From: Hetaerina americana | Taxonomy: Eukaryota; Arthropoda; Insecta; Odonata; Calopterygidae | Assembly (NCBI GenBank): GCA_022747635.1 | Contig: JAKTNV010000006.1 | Location: 92,289,734 to 92,353,733 of the forward strand | Length of the DNA: 64,000 bases | Direction: 5' to 3' | Part shown: positions 49,031-61,602 of the stretch, piece by piece | Layout of the letters: each line of letters opens with the position of its first letter | Position numbering within the stretch: position 1 is the first letter of the stretch | Position numbers and translations under genes: made by a program | The notes under the pieces: generated by a model | What the model was told of the DNA's origin: nothing | Databases searched by the model: none | What the model saw: the letters and a program-made list of their open reading frames with translations, nothing else

Positions 49031-52000
49031 TCATCTGCTCAAGAAGAGCTCATCCCTGTTGGTAGAAAACCCTCTAATCAGCACGTATATTCCTCCTATT
49101 ATGATCAACATGGCTGGAACTCCTAATCCAATACTTATAACTAAGATGACCAACAGGGAGAATTCTTCCTCCAGTGGATAGCCGTAGCCAACAAGGAAGG
49201 TCCTGTAAAAACACGCAGAATATATCTCGTAATGATAATAATAAAACCATACATTGAAAACAGTCAAAGGTAAGAGATCTACAATAAAGCATATGTGCTC
49301 TCAATAAATAAATGGATGCTATGACACATGTACTCATTCATGTGGTTTGGAGGCATTGTAAGAACATTAATAAAACTTAAAATTAACACATTTCCCTCAG
49401 CTTGTACATTTATGACGAACTTAATCATTTATTTATTGAAATACCCTGATATGATAACGTGATACTATTCTGAAAATTTAATGCAACACACCAAAAGGTA
49501 TTCAGAGAGGAGAATCAATGCACATCCTCAACTAGGGTGAATAACTGGGAGTGTTCCCAGAAGGAAACACTAGATACTAGTGGGGAACTCGAGCACAGCA
49601 TTTAGCAAATAGAGATATACGAGGGTCATCCGGAAAGTAGTACCCGTTCGTGAAATAAAGAGACAAAAGTAAATATTAACAAACATAAAAAATTTTATTT
49701 GAAAGAGGATACTTTAAACTACTTCTCAACATAATCTCCAAGCAAATTAAGGCATTTGTCATAACGTGTGACAAGTTTCTGTATTCCTGCTGCATAGTCC
49801 TTCGCCGCCAGCTCATTGAGATACGCGAGGGACCCATCTTGCACAAATTTTTGCATAATGCAGATGGTGTTTAACAATTTCATGAACAATTGTTCGAGAA
49901 ACATTGGGAAAATGCTCACAGATGTCATCAATTGTGACGCGCCGATCGTTCCTCACGAATTCGTCAACTGAGCTCACCAGTTGGTCTGTAATGACAGACG
50001 GTCTCCCCGAACGCTCATCGTCGTGTGTGTTCCCCCTCCCCATGTTGAAGTTGCGACACCACCGCCGAACAGACGACTCGTCCATTACATTGTCTCCATA
50101 CACCTCCTTTAATTGGCGATGAATATCACATGGGCGAACGTTTCTTGCATTGAGGAATTTAATCACTGCCCTCACTTCACAACTGGCGGCGTTCTCAATT
50201 TTTTTAAACATTGTAAACAATCACAGAAACAACACAGGCAATGCTGGCGTCACGCAACTTGGCTCAGAGAAGGCAGACAAGCCACTGAAGCTATCTGACC
50301 TCGTCCAGCGGCTACTCGCGTCGTCAGCACTTCATGCGGCACGAACGGGTACTACTTTCCGGATGACCCTCGTAGGATCGAAACATGGGAGGCATGTTTT
50401 AGGAATCAGTAATTACCAGAAAGATAAAACAACAGTAATGTTTATGAAACAGTTTCATACTGAGCTCTCACTTTTAGTGTCAATAATGCATTGAGGCTTA
50501 GGTTAATGCCAGGGATTTATTTTTTATTATTAAAAATACACATGTGCTGATAGACATTGTCAGGTGGCACACAAGTCCCAAATAATTGCAAAAGATAATA
50601 CATAAAACTAGACTTCAAAATACAAATCTCTTTAAAAAAACAAGTGAATCCCCATCCCATTTACAACCATTAATCAGCAAGAAAAAAAAAGATAAATTAA
50701 AAAAAAAATGATGGCACGTGTGATATGCAAATAAATATCTACTGAAACCAAGTGTCCATCAGAACTACTGGAAGGCTACCTCTCCTTCGATTCCATGCAA
50801 TGATACCATCATACATATATATTGTTTACTGAGGCTTACTTGTAAAAACAATCCAGGTTTACTTTTACCTAACTTATATGTATGTTGTCACTTCACTCGT
50901 AGCAGACACAAGATACATTCAATTCAGCAGTCTTACGCCATATTTAGAAAGGTCACATCACTCAACTTCTTTTATTTTTAACAAATTGAAAAGGAATATT
51001 AAAATAAACCCACAAAAAATAGGTTTAAAAATTAATGTCAAAAACTGCCATTAAACGAGTATTATTACAGTATGGATTAATTTATAAGAGATAACTCATT
51101 ATTGTCAGCCATTTGCATGTTTGAGCATGCATGTTACGTTTTGGTGTATCTTTCTGAATTTTATTTGAGTTTCTACCGCTCTTTTTCCCGGAAGTGAGTA
51201 ATTCTTGTTCCGTTCCAGTTCTATTTCCAGTGTATCTTGATGAATATAATCTATGTCACATGCCTAATCGATGGAACATCATAACAAACAAATAAAATCT
51301 AAATATAAGGCTATTCTCATCTGAGGAGTATATACATATGCATTGCATTCCCAACTTTTTCCACGCTCAACCCTATCCCAGAGTTGTTCCAGAGGTTTTC
51401 CCCACTGAGCGACCAACCTACAATTATAATTACTCAGATACATGTAAGACTACAATAATGCTTTTTAAGGATAAATGGGTCCACTCTTAAGTGTTCTAAC
51501 AAGATAAAATTCTTAGCAATGCATATTCACGAGAGACTATTCTGGAAAACTCATGTTGATAAATTAAGGTCTACAGTAGCAAAAGGATGTTACCTCTCCA
51601 GAACAAGGGTGACCGTGGTTGACAATGGTTTGGCTCTCTATTTGTCATGCATTCATTCATAGTCGACTGAAACATGCAATAGCCGTGTAGGGGCACTCAC
51701 ACCATTCTATGTACCTTTTCAAGCTGCAAAATGGGCAGTGAGAATTCTAGGGAATGTTCCCAGGGCATGTAATTGTAGGTCTTACTTTAAAAAATTTTTA
51801 ATTTAAACTATTTCCTGCATATCCCATGCCATTATTACCGCGCAGCAAAACAAAGCCATGTTCAATTATGGCAGGCAATGATGATGTAATTGCAGCACAA
51901 TAGATGTAATGACTTGAGGATGACTGGCAATAGCACATTGCTAGGTTTGATAAGAACCCTTCTTATGCTGGAACTAATTACCTGAAATCATTACCTAGAA

Positions 52001-55000
52001 AACCAAGGGCAATAAAAAATGAGTTTTCATTCAAGTCTAAACTTTATCAGTTCCTAAGTGGGCATCAATGAATTTGTGTCTCCCTCTATAATTGAATAAT
52101 TTTATTCTTATGTACGCTGCTACTGCTACTGTTAACTGTTTTCTTTTCCCTTTGTGACTATCATCCGTATTCAAACTCTAATTGCAAACCTACACTTACA
52201 AGTACATAGATACATGCAAGACCAAAAAATTACAGAAGCTAAACAAATGCATACCATGTAGTATAATTATACTTCTGGTAGAAGCCATCCTGTGTGGTCC
52301 CGAATGATACTTTGGTTGACTGCACAAGATAATTGTCGACTAAGTAGCCATAGAAAGCATGCAGCAGAGTTCCATTCAAGGCAGAACCCGGGTCCGTGAC
52401 AGTTTTCACAAGATACTCATTCACTTCAGTGGAGTTGTTTATATCTCTGGACTCGGATGTGTAGGAAACTCTTCTCCAGAGCAACCAACCTCCTCCCTTG
52501 CTCCGCTCACGAGCTGATGGTGACACCAAGTCTTTCACCTGCAACAGTTCACAGGCATGAGTAAAAGTCGCAACTCGCACAGAATCTTTGACAAGATGGA
52601 CCTACAAAAAAAGAAAATCCACTGTATATCATACACATACTCCAGAATTCCTGGAAGTTGATGCCTTTTGACGCTTTTCTGCAGCAGTCAGATGTTTCAG
52701 TTCCACCACGGTCAAAATGGCCTCCATGAGCCATAAATGCCAGAGGTCAAATGGAGAGACGTAGCAGAAGAAGATGGAATGTGGGAGGAAGGGGGTTGGT
52801 GCAGATCAGGCACAGCTGTCTGTCAACACCAAGGGTCGCACCCCCACAGAAATGCATAATGCTTTCCGAAAAACAAAGACATGAGGCATGGTACGAGGCA
52901 TCACATCACAACCCATAACCTGGTCACCACAGGTAAGACAGCCATTACAAACTCAAATGGCACTTAAAATATTTGAAATAAGCCATATTTTGTTCTTTAA
53001 ATAATTCCATTAGGTTTGTAATTTAGTTCATCACTTTATGAGATTATTTATTTATTTTGCACTAATCCAAAAACAGCCAAGTTCTGCATTTTACATCAGA
53101 AAAAAAGATGAAGTAACATGGACAATCACAAATATCCAAGCCCAAGGTGAAGGAAAACCCACCTTTGATGAAATCAAATCCATGACCCCTGAGTAATTAC
53201 CTATAATGCATGCAAATGGCTGCAAGGAGATGAATGAAGCTATTCATAAATCATTTTCAAGACTCTTAGAAAATGGAAAGCAATATTGGATGACTAATTC
53301 TATAGCAGGGATGATTATCACTTAAAACTTTCTCCAACATGACACAATCCTACATTTTAGGCAAAAGGAAAGCATTGATGGTAAATCCTCATAGCTGTGA
53401 CATTGAACTGTTAACACACATACATCTCCCATGGCAACATATATCATTTATGCGTATTACATAATAAATGTGTAAAAGTACAAAAGACTGAAGAGAAAGT
53501 TGGAAAAACATGGAAGGGGAAAGAATGAGATAGGGATGTTGGACGGAATGAGGAAAGGAAGAAGCATGTGGAATTGAAGAGAGACTAACTGTAATGTTGG
53601 ATGTTTAGTTGTATTTTGTGGGAGAGCCAAGGGAATCAATATATTCTCTTGTTTCAGGCATCACTTTGTGGAAGTATTTAATATCCATACTAAATAGAAA
53701 GACTTGTACTTTTCCACAGATTTATATCTGTGGAAAAGTACAAGTCTTTCTATTTACCAAGGGAATCAACGTCGCACAGTCGTATAGCCTGTGCCAATGG
53801 GAAACCTACCTTAACCAGTAGACTACCAACAAGAAAAACATGGAGAACAGGACGTCCTCCATTCTCTTGTGATCAATTTCGAAGATTGAGGGCTAAAAGC
53901 CATTTTGAGCCATTGACTCGGATGTTACAATCGGCAAATGAGTACTTAATTTATAATACTGACACTCATTTCAAATGATTTCATTCATTGAAATGCTCAA
54001 AGAAAAACTATTTCCTTTAACTAAAACTAAAAACTTTTCTATTTTATTATTTCTATTGTATTTAACATAACACAAATGAATGCTGAGGTTACCTAAATGG
54101 GTTGAATAAATTAGTAAAATTATTATTACAGGTGGAACTGTGAAAAATAAAACCAGATGATGTATACACACTGCCTCCTGAACTGTTAAGCATTACATAC
54201 TATAATAGTCATCATTACCCAATAAATGGATATCAAGAGGATAACCTTTTTAATTAGAAAACTTTGGAACAGGCACATAATAATGGCACTATTCCAGATA
54301 GATTATACAAGCCACAAAATTTTCCAAATAATTAAAATCCCTACTTTTCCAAATGGTGGACACCTTGAGTAGACAAAATGCGAGACTCTATATAAACAAT
54401 TCCTACTTCAAACGGGAGGAACAAGTGTCAATATTAAACACTGATCATGCCCCTGATATGTTTTGGAATTGTGATGAATTTTGCAATGAAGACTCAATGT
54501 GTAGGTGCATTCAACTTTCATATTCTAGCACAAAATTATGACTCAAAATATACTAGAACAATACATTTAGTCTTCCTCATTTATAAATCAAACCAAAATA
54601 AATTAACACCACATACCGTAAAAACTCCAGGAGTATGTTCATCATCTAAACTTTTGCGCGTAAGGATTTGAAATGTTTTGTTGTCATTCTTTTCTTGGCT
54701 TACGAATATCAGTTCAAATGCAAATCTTGAGCATGTGTAATTTGGATTGGTTTCCAAGTTGTTGATAACAATGTCCAACTGACTAGAATTTGACGAATGG
54801 AATAGATGAGGAAGTAACTGTCCATGCTCCTTAAACCCATATGATGTCACCTGAAAAATAGATATCATTTGAAGAACTCAGAACTGACTTCCACATCTCT
54901 TAATTTTTTTTTTCTTTTCTTTCTCTTTTTTTTTCTTTTACAGTCACCACACATTATTTTATATTTTCCCCATAACACTTTCATCAAGAACGGATACATG

Positions 55001-58000
55001 ATGATTCTCATGGTACACACACTCACCAAATCATATACCATCTCCACCTGCATATTTCCCATCCTTCATAATTCCCACAGCTGCTAAAACTTCATTCTCA
55101 ATTATACCAAGTTCCCTACACTCACACCCACTACCTCATAGATCTGCCTAGACTCTATTTCATTATCATAACATCATCACCTGCATTCATTTCAGAGTCC
55201 TTTCCTTCCTCTGCCATTTTTACCCATTTGAAAAATAGCTTCCTCCTAGTTATTGAGCTTCTTCCATTGATAATCTGTAGTTATTTTCTTGAGCGTCACC
55301 TTGGTACCTACTCTTTTTCTCCCTGTAAATATCATTTTCTGCATTCCAAGCCTGCTCACCTTTCCATATTAAACGAGTTCATAATTTTCCACTGACTTTA
55401 TTTCACAGTGCAATACATTTCATTGACTTGCGGCATCATGAGGTACAATTTACTTTATAATAAGCAATTATAAGCCCCTTGCCTTTCCGAAAAATTAACC
55501 TTGAGGGTTAACAAACCCGATAGTTCAACATACTCAGTTGCATCCAAGTCCTAATCAGACCCTACACAACGTCATAACCAAGACAACACCAGGGATTGCG
55601 GGGATTGCAGTGCGAGGTACATTGGACAGAGTGGTCGAGCGGTGCGGACAAGAGCGGAGGAACACAAGAGGTGCTACAAGAAGTGTAACCTAGCCCAATC
55701 CCACTTTGCCAAACACCTGTGGGAGGAAAATCACACCAGTGATTTCATCCCCAAAATTCTACATCGTGAAGAAAAAGGGAGGAGGATGGACAAGAAGGAA
55801 GAGTTGGAGATCCGGAGAACAATGAAGAAACATCCTTTACTCAATGACATTCTGTTTGAAAACGTATCACCTCTCCTGGAAGCCTCCCTAGCAATAACAG
55901 AAAAACAGAACCTCTAACCCCTTCCCCCTAACTCCCATTGACTCCTAACCCGTACCTTTATTCCCATTAGCCATTGACTCAAATTATACCGACCAATGAA
56001 ATTTTTCCCCTCTCTTAACCCACCTTCCAATCCCCCCCACTCACTAACGCTTTTCCTGGTGTTTCCTGCCCTCTCCCACATTCTTTCGTACCTACCTCCG
56101 TACTCCCCTCCCCGCCCCCTCTTCCCACAACTCCCCCACCCTTTCCAGAAGAGGGTATATATACAATGATTGTGACTTTAAACTTTGTACCTGAGGATGA
56201 CGCCGTAGCGTCGAAACTAGTCGTACCTGTATTAAAGTGGTGGATTGGAACAAAGTGTTTCCTTTTCATTTATTAAGACAACACCATTTTTCCTTTTTGT
56301 TTTCTCTTTCCTTGACCACCGACTTTCACTTCTAAAAAATCTCCCAATCCTACTCGGCCACCCCTCTCCCTCAGAATAAACAAATTCAAGGGTTCTAAGT
56401 AGCCATCTGCTCCTAGCACCCACCCCCCCCCCCCCAATAAACCCGGACCAGACTTAATGCTTAGTCATAACCAAGGTGCCACCACCTCTCCCTCCATAAA
56501 CCGTAAAAGCAACGACCACTGACTTTGAAGTCCCACCAAACCCATCCTCCCCCCAACCTTCAAGTTCCCCTCCCCATTAACCTTCCACTGCATTTAACAA
56601 TCATCCCTTCCAAACTCTCTCATGCACACAACTGCATTCTCAATATATTTTTCCCATTCCGTTGATTGCGTTTCAGCTTATTCTCAAGCCACTGCATTCT
56701 TACTTTAGCATTCCAAACTTTATATTTTTATTCTAAATTACCTACGAGATCTATTCTCCCATGCTTCCACTTCCTCCCCAAAGATTTTCTCCACATTATT
56801 AAATACATACTCATACATTTAACATTCAGCATCTCTCACTGCATCAAGATTTTGCGCTAATAATCCGTCCCTCACCACATGCAATACAACCAATCATGCT
56901 CCAAAAATCATACATTTGCCATTTACAAAAATGGCCATTCTTCTGCTATATCCATATATTCAAGACAAATTATCCTTTGGAGAAGATAACACACATTCAT
57001 AACCTCTACAATATTCCCCAGAGCTTAATCTTCAAAATTTTAGTCGCAACAGCCACTGGTGCACAACAAGACACAATCATTTTTACTGCATGTGTGGTAT
57101 CGTAGTCATTATTACACATATAATGCATAAACTATGAAAGAATGAATAAATGGAGAGGTGCAGGGCAGTAGCAGTAGTGGAGCAGGGAAGGTTCAACTAT
57201 GTAAATTTGCCCAGATGACATCTTCCATCCATTCAAAATATTCTCACTTATTTGCCATGCTAACTTTCCATAATTAATTTTGCATAATTTATTGTACAAA
57301 TAGAACCTACCCTTATTGTGTCTGAATATATCATACAACACTACAACAAGGTAAGTGACCAAATGTAATCTGCTCCCTACTAACTTCATGAATCTACATC
57401 AAAATAGTCACTTAACCCCGGAAAAATCTAACAACAAAACAAACAAAATCAAACCAACAACTCAAGTATCAATGAGTAATCAACACCAGATGATGTTGGA
57501 TGATTAGTCATCCTGAGCCATCTTTTTACGGTGGCGTTGCACAAAGTTCTACATCAATATATTAATGGTGGACGGACATTAATAATTCACAGCTAGAGTT
57601 ACCATCCAATATATGTTCAACAATGAAATCCCAATGGCTTATTAGAAATATGAAAACCTTAGCAAGCATAATAATAAACGAGCAGTTGTCACATAAAGGC
57701 ATAATATGTGAGCACCAGAAACTGTCGCAAATATTGAGGCATTTCTGGCTATTCTATGACAAAAAATTCCAATAGTTGAAGAGTATATACTTTCTAAATT
57801 CTGCACACTAAAATAAATGATGAAATCACGTACAACTCCTAATTACCATTATGTCAACACTTCCATTTCGAGGCCCGTGGCTTGACTTCATTTTCAAAAT
57901 ACTACTTTGGTTTTGAATGTCAAGATCAACGTACTCCCAAGAGAATTCATTTGTACTTAAAGAAGTGATGTTTTCCCGGTTTACAGATGTGATTGATCCG

Positions 58001-58641
58001 GTATCGTTGAGATCATTGAATTCCCAGATCTGAAAGATAAAGGCATGAAGAACAACTTATGATTCGCATTCGAGTAAGTCAAATATTGCAAGAGCAAAAC
58101 TTTTATTTCGAACTTGTTTTTGATATACTTCAGAAGTAGTCAGATACTTTGCTCATACTTTAAAACCAGTTGTTAGGTTCATTTTTAATATCGTAGGTCT
58201 TATTGTAGAAGAGTAACAAACCTTATCAATTACCATACCGAAGGAATACATAGGGGATTCGGTAAAATTCAGAGATGTATCTTTTATGTTCCACAGAAAA
58301 TCACTCCAAGAAATGGACAGATTTGCACTTGGTGATGTTAGAGCCAAAAGAACACTGGGCTTTCCAGTAAAATCCCACAAATAATGTAGAGTATCATTTG
58401 GACCATCAGCTCTAACGTAAAGTAGCATGGTACGGTTGCAGTCATGGTCACATCCTGGATTTGTAGAAGTTGTCAACTGAAAAATATCAAATGAACAGTA
58501 AATGCAATGATTTGACTAATGGTCATCCCTGGATGATTCAGTCGTAACAAACTTCTAAAACTCATTCTTACATACCTTCCGCTCTAGTGCATTTGATAAT
58601 GTTACACATACAAGTGAGATTAGCGTTATTAACAATGCCAT
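49031..58641 (-). CDS. GLMP: Glycosylated lysosomal membrane protein homolog (six exons)
   Basis: Exons, all with GT/AG borders: 58641-58576, 58476-58222, 58029-57847, 54850-54617, 52538-52255, 49202-49031; conceptual length 397 aa, close to the roughly 400 aa of vertebrate GLMP. Residues 1-18 (MALLITLISLVCVTLSNA) are a signal peptide. The lumenal domain has many N-X-S/T sites and family blocks: RADGPNDTLHYLWDF (exon 2), SLDDEHTPGVF (exon 4) and GFYQKYNYTTW (exon 5). Residues 357-383 form one membrane helix (LLVILVISIGLGVPAMLIII), followed by a 14-residue tail with DELFL that may act in lysosomal sorting. Known role: GLMP is a heavily glycosylated lysosomal membrane protein and accessory subunit of the transporter MFSD1. 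The junction exon 5/6 splits a Trp codon; other introns are phase 0. The introns of 3.0, 2.1 and 3.1 kb are TE-rich; those nearest the start are 99 and 192 bp. Confidence 0.9.
49620..50372 (-). mobile_element. 753-bp mariner deletion derivative, copy 3 (in GLMP intron 5)
   Basis: Identical length, termini and internal deletion to the copies at 14,110 and 14,997, in minus orientation and flanked by TA. It carries the 135-aa DNA-binding frame at 50,220-49,813 (KFLNARN where the others have KSLNARN). It lies inside a host intron in the same direction as the gene. Confidence 0.95.
49813..50220 (-). pseudogene. Truncated mariner transposase, copy 3
   Basis: 135 aa with both helix-turn-helix regions and an intact SGRPSV linker, ending RWVPRVSQ. 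The catalytic domain is deleted and the natural C-terminus is out of frame (to 49,719). It is nearly identical to the two copies 34 kb away. Confidence 0.85.
51440..52110 (+). pseudogene. Ancient CR1/Jockey-like LINE C-terminal fragment
   Basis: On the plus strand near 51,500 the frame reads FLAMHIHERLFWKTHVDKLRS and TVAKGCYL, and after shifts near 51,720-51,790 FKLQ..WAVRILGNVPRACN and CRSYFKKF. These are the blocks after the catalytic core of LINE RTs. It is antisense to the host gene, in intron 5, and many stops are present. Confidence 0.65.
53470..53830 (+). mobile_element. RTE-like LINE 3'-end remnant (in GLMP intron 4)
   Basis: GGGATGTTGGACGGAATGAG and the following AGAGACTAACTGTAATGTTG match the end of the RTE ORF and 3' UTR. 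After an insertion at 53,640-53,756 the 3' UTR resumes (GAAACCTACCTTAACCAGTA). It is strongly decayed. Confidence 0.75.
53640..53756. mobile_element. 117-bp insertion ending in a perfect 31-bp fold-back, 13-bp target duplication
   Basis: CCAAGGGAATCAA occurs at 53,627-53,639 and 53,757-53,769. The insert begins TATATTCTC. Its 3' half is a perfect hairpin: 53,691-53,721 pairs base for base with 53,726-53,756 around a TTAT loop, ending exactly at the downstream duplication. No open frame. The architecture and first six bases match the insert at 43,050, but the hairpin sequence differs. Confidence 0.88.
55580..56270 (+). pseudogene. Penelope-like endonuclease fragment with 3' UTR (in GLMP intron 3)
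   Basis: The frame through 55,917 reads DCSARYIGQSGRAVRTRAEEH, then AKHLWEENHTSDF and LRREEKG-type residues, the second half of a GIY-YIG domain with its YIGQ core and a trailing zinc-binding-like NHT segment. The RT is missing, so this is a 5'-truncated copy. A 3' UTR follows with a hammerhead-like core at 56,191-56,216. It belongs to a different subfamily from the 16-19 kb element but the same one as the fragment at 63,363. Confidence 0.8.
56191..56217 (+). ncRNA. Hammerhead-like core in Penelope 3' UTR
   Basis: CTGAGGA (56,191-56,197) fits the core CUGANGA exactly. After one unpaired T comes a perfect 5-bp stem GACGC-CGTA-GCGTC (56,199-56,212), then GAAA (56,213-56,216). The flanking TAGTCGTAC may form part of the other stems. 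It is a candidate relic or a functional ribozyme; cleavage cannot be inferred from sequence alone. Confidence 0.5.
56271..57846. other. Remainder of GLMP intron 3
   Basis: AT-rich to pyrimidine-rich intronic DNA with no recognised gene or repeat. Open frames here are short and without domains. Confidence 0.4.
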
Positions 58642-59479
58642 TGCGCCAAGAAATTTTAATATCAACAATCACTTCACATCACCAAAGTTAACCTCCCAAA
58701 TAGTTGAAGTGACTAAGACCTCTTGCAACCACACGACTGTGAGGCACCACAACAGTAGCAAATACAACTCAATTACTAAGGAGTCGTTCATTTGAACGGA
58801 CGACCTATTTTAATTGTGCTTATGGTAGCGAAAATTATGCCGCTGATTCTCCTTATAAATTACAATTTCTATTCATAGATTGCTCCAATATAGGGTAGAT
58901 GTGGAAGATGTTTCTCAGGACAAAGTTAATTCCGAAAGGTCGTCGAAATTTGGTGAACAGTCTTCTTAGAAAAAGAACCATTCGCCTTTTTTAGTTCATC
59001 GTCAGAGAACTACGATGTGTTCCGTTCGTGAAAGATTGTGAGAGATTATTGGGCCAGCTTGTCGTGGACCAAGTTATGTTACTATCAATTATCTCTTCAG
59101 GATACCCTTTTGTTCAAGAGGAACTGTTTTAGTTAAAGAGAGCGCATATTCTGATAAGGTCTAAACCATGATTGCAATGAATGATCAAATCGAAGGGTGA
59201 CGTTGAGTGTTTGTCTCTTTCATTCATTCTCAGTGACTGTCAACTTGAGATGTGTAATCATTGGTGTTTTGAATTGTTTTTGCAGCTTTGTCACGAGGGA
59301 TTGATCACATCAAACATATGCTGGAATGAATATGAAGGGAAGGGGTCTTATGAGTCACACTTACACAAATTCAGCGCAGCATAGAATGACCTGCGTTATT
59401 CATAAAGCAAAAGTTTTGCCAAAGAGTAACATACATCAAAGTTTATAGTATAAGAATAATCAACCGCGAATAGGAAACA
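58642..59479. promoter_or_regulatory. Candidate bidirectional promoter between GLMP and ZIP-like genes
   Basis: The two host start codons face away from each other across 838 bp. No TE is recognised between them. I see no strong TATA box, so transcription start sites are not placed. The shared regulatory role is inference from the head-to-head arrangement. Confidence 0.5.
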
Positions 59480-59812
59480 ATGGATGTAATTTTTGCGAAA
59501 TGCATCGTCCTGTTTACGCTCTTATTTATTACATTCCTGTTCACAATGCTCCCTTTGAAATTAATGTGGAATTATCGGCACATAGACGATTCGGACAGAA
59601 GGGCAAGGTATTTTTAAAATTTGTTTTGTTTCATTTTAACTATAACGTCAGTTATTGATGAGTATCAAGGGCACAGTCATTTAATGTGAATTATCGAAAA
59701 ATATTTCAGGTATGCTAGAATTATAAGTCTCTTAAGCTGTTTTGCTGGTGGAGTCTTCATGGGCACAGGTCTCCTTGATCTTTTTCCGGAAGTTGACGAC
59801 ACACTGAGCAAG
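59480..59812 (+). CDS. ZIP-family zinc transporter, first two coding exons (partial)
   Basis: Exon 1 is 59,480-59,607 and exon 2 is 59,710-59,812, joined by GT/AG within an Arg codon. The peptide starts MDVIFAKCIVLFTLLFITFL, a hydrophobic first helix, followed by TMLPLKLMWNYRHIDDSDRR and AR-YARIISLLSCFAGGVFMG, then TGLLDLFPEVDDTLSK. LSCFAGGVF...LLDLFPE is the hallmark of the second helix of SLC39A1/2/3-type ZIP transporters, which move Zn2+ into the cytosol across the plasma membrane. The exon-2 donor (AG/GTAAAC) is phase 0. Later exons, including the His-rich loop and helix IV-V metal site, are not found up to 64,000 and must lie beyond the edge. It is transcribed divergently from the GLMP-like gene. 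Confidence 0.85.
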
Positions 59813-61552
59813 GTAAACATCATAATATTAAATATTTCGAAATGTTTGTTCATTGCTAGAAAATTACCGTTGAATTTAGAGTATGGTACATTCAATTTTG
59901 CTCATAATGAGCACACATTAGTTATCATGTGGAACGCATCAAGCTTTCTTCGTTATGTATGTCATTAACAGTTTGTGAGCTCTGAGATAAGGTAAATTTC
60001 GGGTAGTATTGTAGCTTCCGCATAAGCTTGGTAGGTATGACATTCACAGTGTTACATTTGAATAGATAAATCATACATGTACCAGAGACAACAACATGAC
60101 GAAATAACAGAAAAGGAACCAAATATTTGTCACCAGATAAATTCATCACCACAGAAGACCCACTAGGCCTGTCTGGGGTTCTTTCTTTTTCATGCCATAC
60201 GTTGATTAATAATAAAAATCTTTACTTTTCCGATTTATGTTATACACTATGATAGATGTCATACAATGTAAGTGATGTACAAAAGAATTATAACTAATAT
60301 ATATCTAAACATTTAAAATGAATGCTAAGTTAAGCTCAAAATACTCCTCGAGATAGTGTTAACCATTCATGAAGAACCTCGCAGATCCCATTCGCGGAGG
60401 TTTATCTATCAGAAATAGGCAAAAGAATTTGATTGGCGAAATTTCAGGTTGTAAGTTCCTCTTAGTCTGCACTCTGGTAAGTCCACAGATTATTTAGCTC
60501 AAAAACGGTGATCCGCCATTGGAGAGTACCTATTTATTTATCTTTCTCATGTGGCATCCAGTGCTATAACATCTATTCTGAACTGTTATGGTTTTTAGAT
60601 TCTTGAAAAGGGGTCAACGCTGTTCAAGGGACTGGAATCAGTTAGAATTCAATGAGCTTCTTCTGCAGAAAGCCCAAAATTACTTCATATCCCATTGAAT
60701 AGCCCAATCACTTGAGGGCCATATTAAGAGTTAGAAAAAGACTGCTCTATTTGCAATTTGATACAAAGCATAAACACAGGATTTGAAGATGTTCTGCTCT
60801 CCTTAAACTTTTGGCGATTTTAGACAAAGTTGCTCAGTATCCTGTTCTGGGGCAATTCATGTCATACTGAATAAATGTAGCAATATTTGAAAGATGGCCT
60901 TTTGCCTCATCTCAAAAGCTCAATGTCTCCCATTATTCATTAAATTATTGTAATTTGAATTCTCTGTGTGTACATTTTGTGTCGAATACCAGTGCTAGGG
61001 ACAATTATGAGCAAAGTTCAGATTCCCATCCCTCTGGGATAAGACAATGTAATGATTTCTACGGAGACTTATGCCGTGCATTAAGATATTTCATATGTAA
61101 TAAAATTGGGAATTAGAAGAAATGCTTTTAAAAACAAATTGCAGTCATTTTTGCAGTTCAATGTACATTTTTCTGCCAGTGAATATTTCATCTCAACAAA
61201 AGGTGTAATCTTATAAGTTAACCATATACTTACTGTCATGAAGGTTTTTTTAGAGATATCTAATATTATGATGTAACAATCCAATCTCGGGGCAAAGAAT
61301 AAATGCTATTAGCATGAGTCCAAACTTATAGTTCATAGCAATGCTCTTAGTCTACTTTTAAATTAATGCGCTGTGATTTTAATGGATACTTGTGCGTACG
61401 TTGCATTTAATGTGTGTGTTTGTGATACCTTTAATGTAATTGTTAGCACAATATTTTGTACCGAATTGAGCCTACGTGCAATCAACTCCTTCTTGACATG
61501 CCTTATATAGTGTACATACACCACCAAATAAAATGTATGATTATTATTAAGT
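59813..61552 (+). other. Probable intron 2 of the ZIP-like gene, first part
   Basis: AT-rich DNA with no repeat or exon I recognise. Nothing resembling the next ZIP exons (His-rich loop, HSxxDG-type helix) was seen. Confidence 0.4.
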
Positions 61553-61602
61553 CATCATACATGCCTCTGCCTTTCCTAAACACAAACTGATCATCCCCTA
61601 TT
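61553..61602 (-). mobile_element. Tiny RTE-like LINE fragment
   Basis: CATACATGCCTCTGCCTTTC...CACAAACTGATCATCCCCTA matches the minus-strand RTE segment encoding the GDDQFGFRKGRG block (compare 34,585 and 41,985). It is cut off by the SINE at 61,603. Confidence 0.75.

Noticed and set aside
53691..53756. MicroRNA precursor
   Set aside because: The stem is perfectly paired and ends at a target duplication, which fits a mobile insertion better than a conserved miRNA hairpin; miRNA stems usually have mismatches.
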